NCBI GenBank assembly: GCA_937873155.1
Contig: CALMVZ010000025.1
Span: 220,636 to 284,635, forward strand
DNA: 64,000 nucleotides
Direction: 5' to 3'
DNA from: an uncultured Bacteroidota bacterium
Lineage (GTDB): Bacteria; Bacteroidota; Bacteroidia; B-17B0; Aurantibacillaceae
Below, piece after piece: positions 60,971-64,000 of the stretch (the first letter of the stretch is position 1; each line of letters begins with the position of its first letter). A model generated the notes under the pieces. That model saw only the letters and a program-made list of their open reading frames with translations. It did no database searches and was not told the origin of the DNA. Both the position numbers and the translations under genes were made by a program.

Positions 60971-62218
60971 TTAATTGGTATACTTTTTATTCAGGTAATT
61001 CGTAAAGAAACTCAGGCCTTCAATATCATCATCCCAGTACATGCGGTGGGTTTTAAAATTGGTGAGAAGTAAATTATCAAAAACGCCAACACTATTTGGA
61101 TCTGTGACCTCATAAGGAACATTCACCGGCTTCAGATTACCCGGAGTTAAAGTTTCATCACCGTTCTCTTCATTACTGTCATTCCTGAAATTCGAAGATA
61201 AAACGTCAAGTTGACTATTTACATTATACCACGATCTAATATTCATCATGCCTTTTGGACGGTGTTGAAAATAATATGGATAATAGACACGTATAAAATC
61301 AAAGCCGCAGCCAATAGTAACAAGGTCAGTGATCTCTGAGCTGACACGTTTATCAACCTGGTTTGGTGTTTTTGGAAATAATGTATCTATAGCAATAATA
61401 CTTCCGAAACTGTAAGCATGGATCTCAAAACCTTCATAGTTATTTTCCGACTCAGAAATTTTTTCTATCAGGTTAGCGAGCTCGCCGGTAACACGCGCTT
61501 TATTTTCGCCATATTTTAAATAATAATGTACGCATAAAAAACGTGAAGCTGTAATTGAAAGCTGTTGCTGGAACATAGGAAAAAGTATAGCGATCCCGGA
61601 AGCAAAAGCAACAGAAAAATGAGAAAAGCTATCGAATTTTTTCAGAACATCGTGAAGTACACCTCTTATAGTTACATTGCTTGCTAGATCTGCAGGAAAA
61701 TATTTAATAAAACAATTTTTAACAGGTTCAATATTATCGAACACAAGCGCAAGAAGGGATGGCATTAAAAAGAAAACAAATGTGGAGAGCAGGATCAGGA
61801 TAAAGAAAAAGTAAAGCGATTGTCTTTTTTGTTTCCCATTAAGTCCGCGTGCCCCGAACGCCGCCCGTAAAAAAACAGGAGTCATTTTAAAAACGCCCCA
61901 ACTGAGTCTTAATGATTTGATGAAAATATTCTTTTCATTGAAGCTCTTTACGAATTCATCCTGGTAACTGTATTCGAATAACTTGTAAAGTACTTCTCCA
62001 CCGGTTTTATCGTCGGGAAGTTTCCGGCGTATGGTAGCGATTTCACAATCCTGCGGGTCACTGGAACTGAACTTTTTTTTCTCGAGGCTGATGGTGTAAA
62101 AGAAATTTTTTTCATCATCATTCTTATCTAATGCCTTGGCAAACCGGCGTGCGTAACCTGATAAGGAAACATCTGTATCAAGATCGCCAATGCCTGTAAT
62201 AAAAATTATATTTTTCAT
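60971..62218 (-). CDS. Membrane-anchored alpha/beta-hydrolase-like protein
   Basis: A 415-residue protein. The ATG at 62216-62218 gives MKNIIFITGIGDLD, an opening strand typical of alpha/beta hydrolases; a TTG at 62233 would only add five residues. Two membrane segments are visible (about 130-157 and 200-220). The nucleophile-elbow candidate is AYSFG in EIHAYSFGSIIAIDTL (around residue 275), a G-x-S-x-G variant with Ala in first place. Late blocks YWDDD and HRMYWDD contain acid and His candidates. It might be a lipase or thioesterase facing the cytosol; this is inferred, not proven. Confidence 0.6.
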   Translation of the reverse strand: MKNIIFITGIGDLDTDVSLSGYARRFAKALDKNDDEKNFFYTISLEKKKFSSSDPQDCEIATIRRKLPDDKTGGEVLYKLFEYSYQDEFVKSFNEKNIFIKSLRLSWGVFKMTPVFLRAAFGARGLNGKQKRQSLYFFFILILLSTFVFFLMPSLLALVFDNIEPVKNCFIKYFPADLASNVTIRGVLHDVLKKFDSFSHFSVAFASGIAILFPMFQQQLSITASRFLCVHYYLKYGENKARVTGELANLIEKISESENNYEGFEIHAYSFGSIIAIDTLFPKTPNQVDKRVSSEITDLVTIGCGFDFIRVYYPYYFQHRPKGMMNIRSWYNVNSQLDVLSSNFRNDSNEENGDETLTPGNLKPVNVPYEVTDPNSVGVFDNLLLTNFKTHRMYWDDDIEGLSFFTNYLNKKYTN

Positions 62219-62343
62219 GGGTTTCTGATACAATAAATATATAAAAGAAACGTATAAAAAATGCCTTTAAAGGGGAACCTTGTTAAGATGTTTCTAACAC
62301 AGTAGTAAGTAAAGAATTGAATGGACCTGGTAAAAACTCACTT

Positions 62344-63330
62344 CTAAGCTTCAGCAAAGAATATTTTTTTCAGGTTATTTTGGGTGAGTTTATTTTCAAT
62401 ATTAGTCCCGGATAGAACATCAAGCTCTTTTGTTCTGTTCAGGAAATAACCGCGGTCTATTCCGTGAGGCATAATTAAATTATCTATTGTTTGTTCAAGA
62501 TCGTTTACCAAATGCCCCGGATGCCCTAAATGGAACATGAATTCAATAGAATAATTTTTTTTACTTAATTCACTGAATAAATGATCTAAGTTTTCCCCAA
62601 AGGGCTGACCGTAAAAAGTATCTGCTAAAAAATGAGGGAAATCAATAGCCAATTCATAAGCTTGTGTTTCTCTCAGCTTTAATTGGCGGTTGGTAAGATC
62701 GGCCAGTTTTTTCCACATGCCAAGTTCAATTCCTTGCCGGATAGTAGGAACAACAAGTTTTCCTTTCTTCCACACTTTCATGTCGCTTTTTAACCAGCTC
62801 CACGGGCTACGGATCGGGAGCCTGTTTTTTAATTTAGCACTGTTAAATAACGAAATGGCTTTAATATACTCTTCAAAAAAGTCAATATCCAAATAACAGA
62901 TCCCATGATGATTGGTAACATGATCGATCGCAATATTGCCCAGCCAGGTGTCCAATAAATTAAGTTGAGCGGTCAATTCATGTTGCAGGTGTTCCAGTTT
63001 TACTTTACGGAAAGGATAATTTTTTGCTTCATGGAATTCGTATTTTCCATCATCACCTGTTTCATCACTAGTTAGAGTGGAATAGCCTGTCAATGCTGTA
63101 CCTGATGTTAAACTAAAATGTAAGCCGATATTGAACGTATAACTGCCACTGTTCTTTTGTTTTAATTCTTCCCTGAGCATGAGAAGTGTTTCCATCCGCT
63201 CTTTTGAATCAGGATGTGTAACGAAAGCTGTGACTGTATTTATTTTTCCTTCCCGGACGGCGCGGATGATCCCATTATCAATAAAATCGCATGCGCCATA
63301 ATCATCTGCTGTTAAGATCAGGCTGCCCAT
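62344..63330 (-). CDS. ChbG/HpnK-family carbohydrate deacetylase
   Basis: A 328-residue metallo-deacetylase of the YdjC/ChbG/HpnK family. The N-terminal metal-binding motif LTADDYGAC (about 5-13) has the paired Asp residues and the NHHGICYLDID block (about 139-149) supplies His ligands; GLHFSLTSGTAL matches the family loop. ChbG deacetylates chito-oligosaccharides, HpnK a hopanoid sugar. Which of these applies is not seen here. Upstream is the Ala/Lys-rich repeat gene, downstream, 125 bases on, the unknown operon. Confidence 0.85.
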   Translation of the reverse strand: MGSLILTADDYGACDFIDNGIIRAVREGKINTVTAFVTHPDSKERMETLLMLREELKQKNSGSYTFNIGLHFSLTSGTALTGYSTLTSDETGDDGKYEFHEAKNYPFRKVKLEHLQHELTAQLNLLDTWLGNIAIDHVTNHHGICYLDIDFFEEYIKAISLFNSAKLKNRLPIRSPWSWLKSDMKVWKKGKLVVPTIRQGIELGMWKKLADLTNRQLKLRETQAYELAIDFPHFLADTFYGQPFGENLDHLFSELSKKNYSIEFMFHLGHPGHLVNDLEQTIDNLIMPHGIDRGYFLNRTKELDVLSGTNIENKLTQNNLKKIFFAEA

Positions 63331-63361
63331 AGTTTAAAAATTAGGTTACTAAAAGAGTTTC

Positions 63362-64000
63362 TTATTTAGGCGCTGAAAGTTTTTGTACTTCTGCAAGTTT
63401 TCCGGTAACATACGGATCACCTGATTTCATTTTCAGAGCTTCTTCATAAGCAGTTTTTGCTTCAGCCCAACGTTTCATTTTAAAATAACCGTCAGCCTGT
63501 TTGATCTTCTCCTTGTATTTATCGGATCCAAGTTTATTAGCGATTCTGTGTTTCGCATCTACATCCGGATCGCTGGGTTCGTTGGTGACAGGTTCTATAT
63601 CTTTTACAACTATGCCTTTGTTCTTATCGGCTTCAGCTTTTTCTCTTGCAATTCTATCAGCTTCTGCTTTGTCTTTTGCGGCTTGTTCTAAGGCTAATTT
63701 ATCTGCCGCCGCTTTATCTGCCGCTTCTTTTTGTTTAGCGGCTTTATCGGCTGCTGCTTTATCTGCGGCAGCTTTTTGTGCAGCGATCTTATCCATTGCT
63801 GCTTTTTCTTTTGCTAATTTTTCAGCTTCGAATCTTTCTGCAGCAGCTTTTTGCGCTGCTGCTTTTTCTGCAGCGGCCTTATCAGCTGCTAATTTATCTG
63901 CCGCTGCTTTATCTGCTGCCGCCTTTTCAGCTGCAAGTTTATCTGCCGCCGCTTTATCTGCTGCCGCCTTTTCAGCTGCAAGTTTATCTGCCGCCGCTTT
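63362..64000 (-). CDS. Ala/Lys-rich repeat protein with C-terminal TPR-like domain, 5' end outside window
   Basis: The frame is open from the TAA at 63362-63364 to the right window edge, so the N-terminus is missing; the Met at 63796 is internal. The visible 212 residues begin with TolA-like coiled-coil repeats (units such as [15 protein letters not shown]), then a short acidic linker ([17 protein letters not shown]) and a TPR-like end ([31 protein letters not shown]). Coiled-coil plus a TPR domain suggests a periplasm-spanning envelope or OmpA-associated protein, but no family is assigned. DNA repeats extend to the edge. Confidence 0.75.
   Translation of the reverse strand, partial: KAAADKLAAEKAAADKAAADKLAAEKAAADKAAADKLAADKAAAEKAAAQKAAAERFEAEKLAKEKAAMDKIAAQKAAADKAAADKAAKQKEAADKAAADKLALEQAAKDKAEADRIAREKAEADKNKGIVVKDIEPVTNEPSDPDVDAKHRIANKLGSDKYKEKIKQADGYFKMKRWAEAKTAYEEALKMKSGDPYVTGKLAEVQKLSAPK
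63911..64000. repeat. Perfect 45-base tandem duplication within the Ala/Lys-rich gene
   Basis: Positions 63911-63955 and 63956-64000 are identical 45-base units coding for 15 residues; shorter related units continue downstream in the coding region to about 63740. The array runs past the window edge. Confidence 0.85.

Noticed and set aside
63911..64000. Possible CRISPR array
   Set aside because: Repeats directly abut with no spacers and translate in frame as Ala/Lys-rich coiled coil.
1..64000. Recent horizontal transfer or phage region
   Set aside because: No integrase, transposase, tRNA edge or change in composition visible by eye; nearly all genes have the style of a Bacteroidota chromosome. 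A formal composition scan was not run.

Overview
The window is a contiguous, gene-dense stretch of chromosome from a member of the Bacteroidota. The evidence is the AT-rich sequence, signal peptides ending in a NAQ/SQ-type motif, promoters of the form TTG-N19-TAnnTTTG (the Bacteroidota -33/-7 type), a cargo protein with a type IX secretion (T9SS) sorting domain, a SprA-like outer-membrane protein, and the small ribosomal protein bTHX. A finer taxonomic placement is not possible from the sequence alone. I see no tRNA, rRNA, prophage, insertion sequence, CRISPR array or integrase. No gap between genes exceeds 300 bases.

Layout. 0-7.5 kb (minus strand): GH3-type acyl-adenylate ligase, a PolX-family protein with an altered polymerase site, IspD, an oligopeptide-binding lipoprotein behind tandem terminators, and ExoIII. 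7.6-17 kb: a giant SprA-like barrel, then a plus-strand run holding an FAD oxidoreductase, the RimK triad (retropepsin-like protease, RimK ligase, aspartoacylase-like hydrolase) and a flavin-halogenase-like enzyme. 17-25 kb: methylmalonyl-CoA epimerase and TatA from a divergent promoter, GatA, exported proteins, an M48 protease and an outer-membrane protein. 25-31 kb (minus): a four-gene acyl-chemistry operon (CrtI-like oxidoreductase, C45 acyltransferase/hydrolase, PaaK-like ligase, lysophospholipid-type acyltransferase). 31-36 kb: SucA/SucB of the 2-oxoglutarate dehydrogenase complex and a Bax-inhibitor-1 family protein. 36-45 kb: OmpA-like protein, bTHX, RnpA, a C-terminal processing protease, a DUF4349 lipoprotein, HolA, aldehyde dehydrogenase and DeoC. 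45-51.6 kb: CysC, a FemAB-like protein, a T9SS cargo, DUF983, then a persulfide dioxygenase-rhodanese/TauE sulfur operon. 51.6-58.4 kb (plus): two SpoIIE-type phosphatases tightly coupled to a Rieske oxygenase and an amino-acid permease. 58.4-64 kb (minus): a steroid-5-alpha-reductase-like membrane enzyme, DUF3820, an operon of unknown function with a membrane alpha/beta-hydrolase-like protein, a ChbG/HpnK deacetylase, and an Ala/Lys-rich repeat protein running off the end.

Most genes are recognisable housekeeping or envelope genes. The less ordinary layer is (i) dispersed short palindromic repeats, two of them read in frame inside gatA and sucB and several touching stop codons; (ii) an identical 35-base terminator used at two distant loci; (iii) a multi-hairpin element of about 190 bases; (iv) candidate leaderless start sites; and (v) three operons whose combined function I cannot name: the acyl-chemistry operon, the phosphatase-Rieske-permease operon and the 59.2-62.2 kb operon. 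I did not find a complete system that I can claim as new; those three operons are the best candidates.
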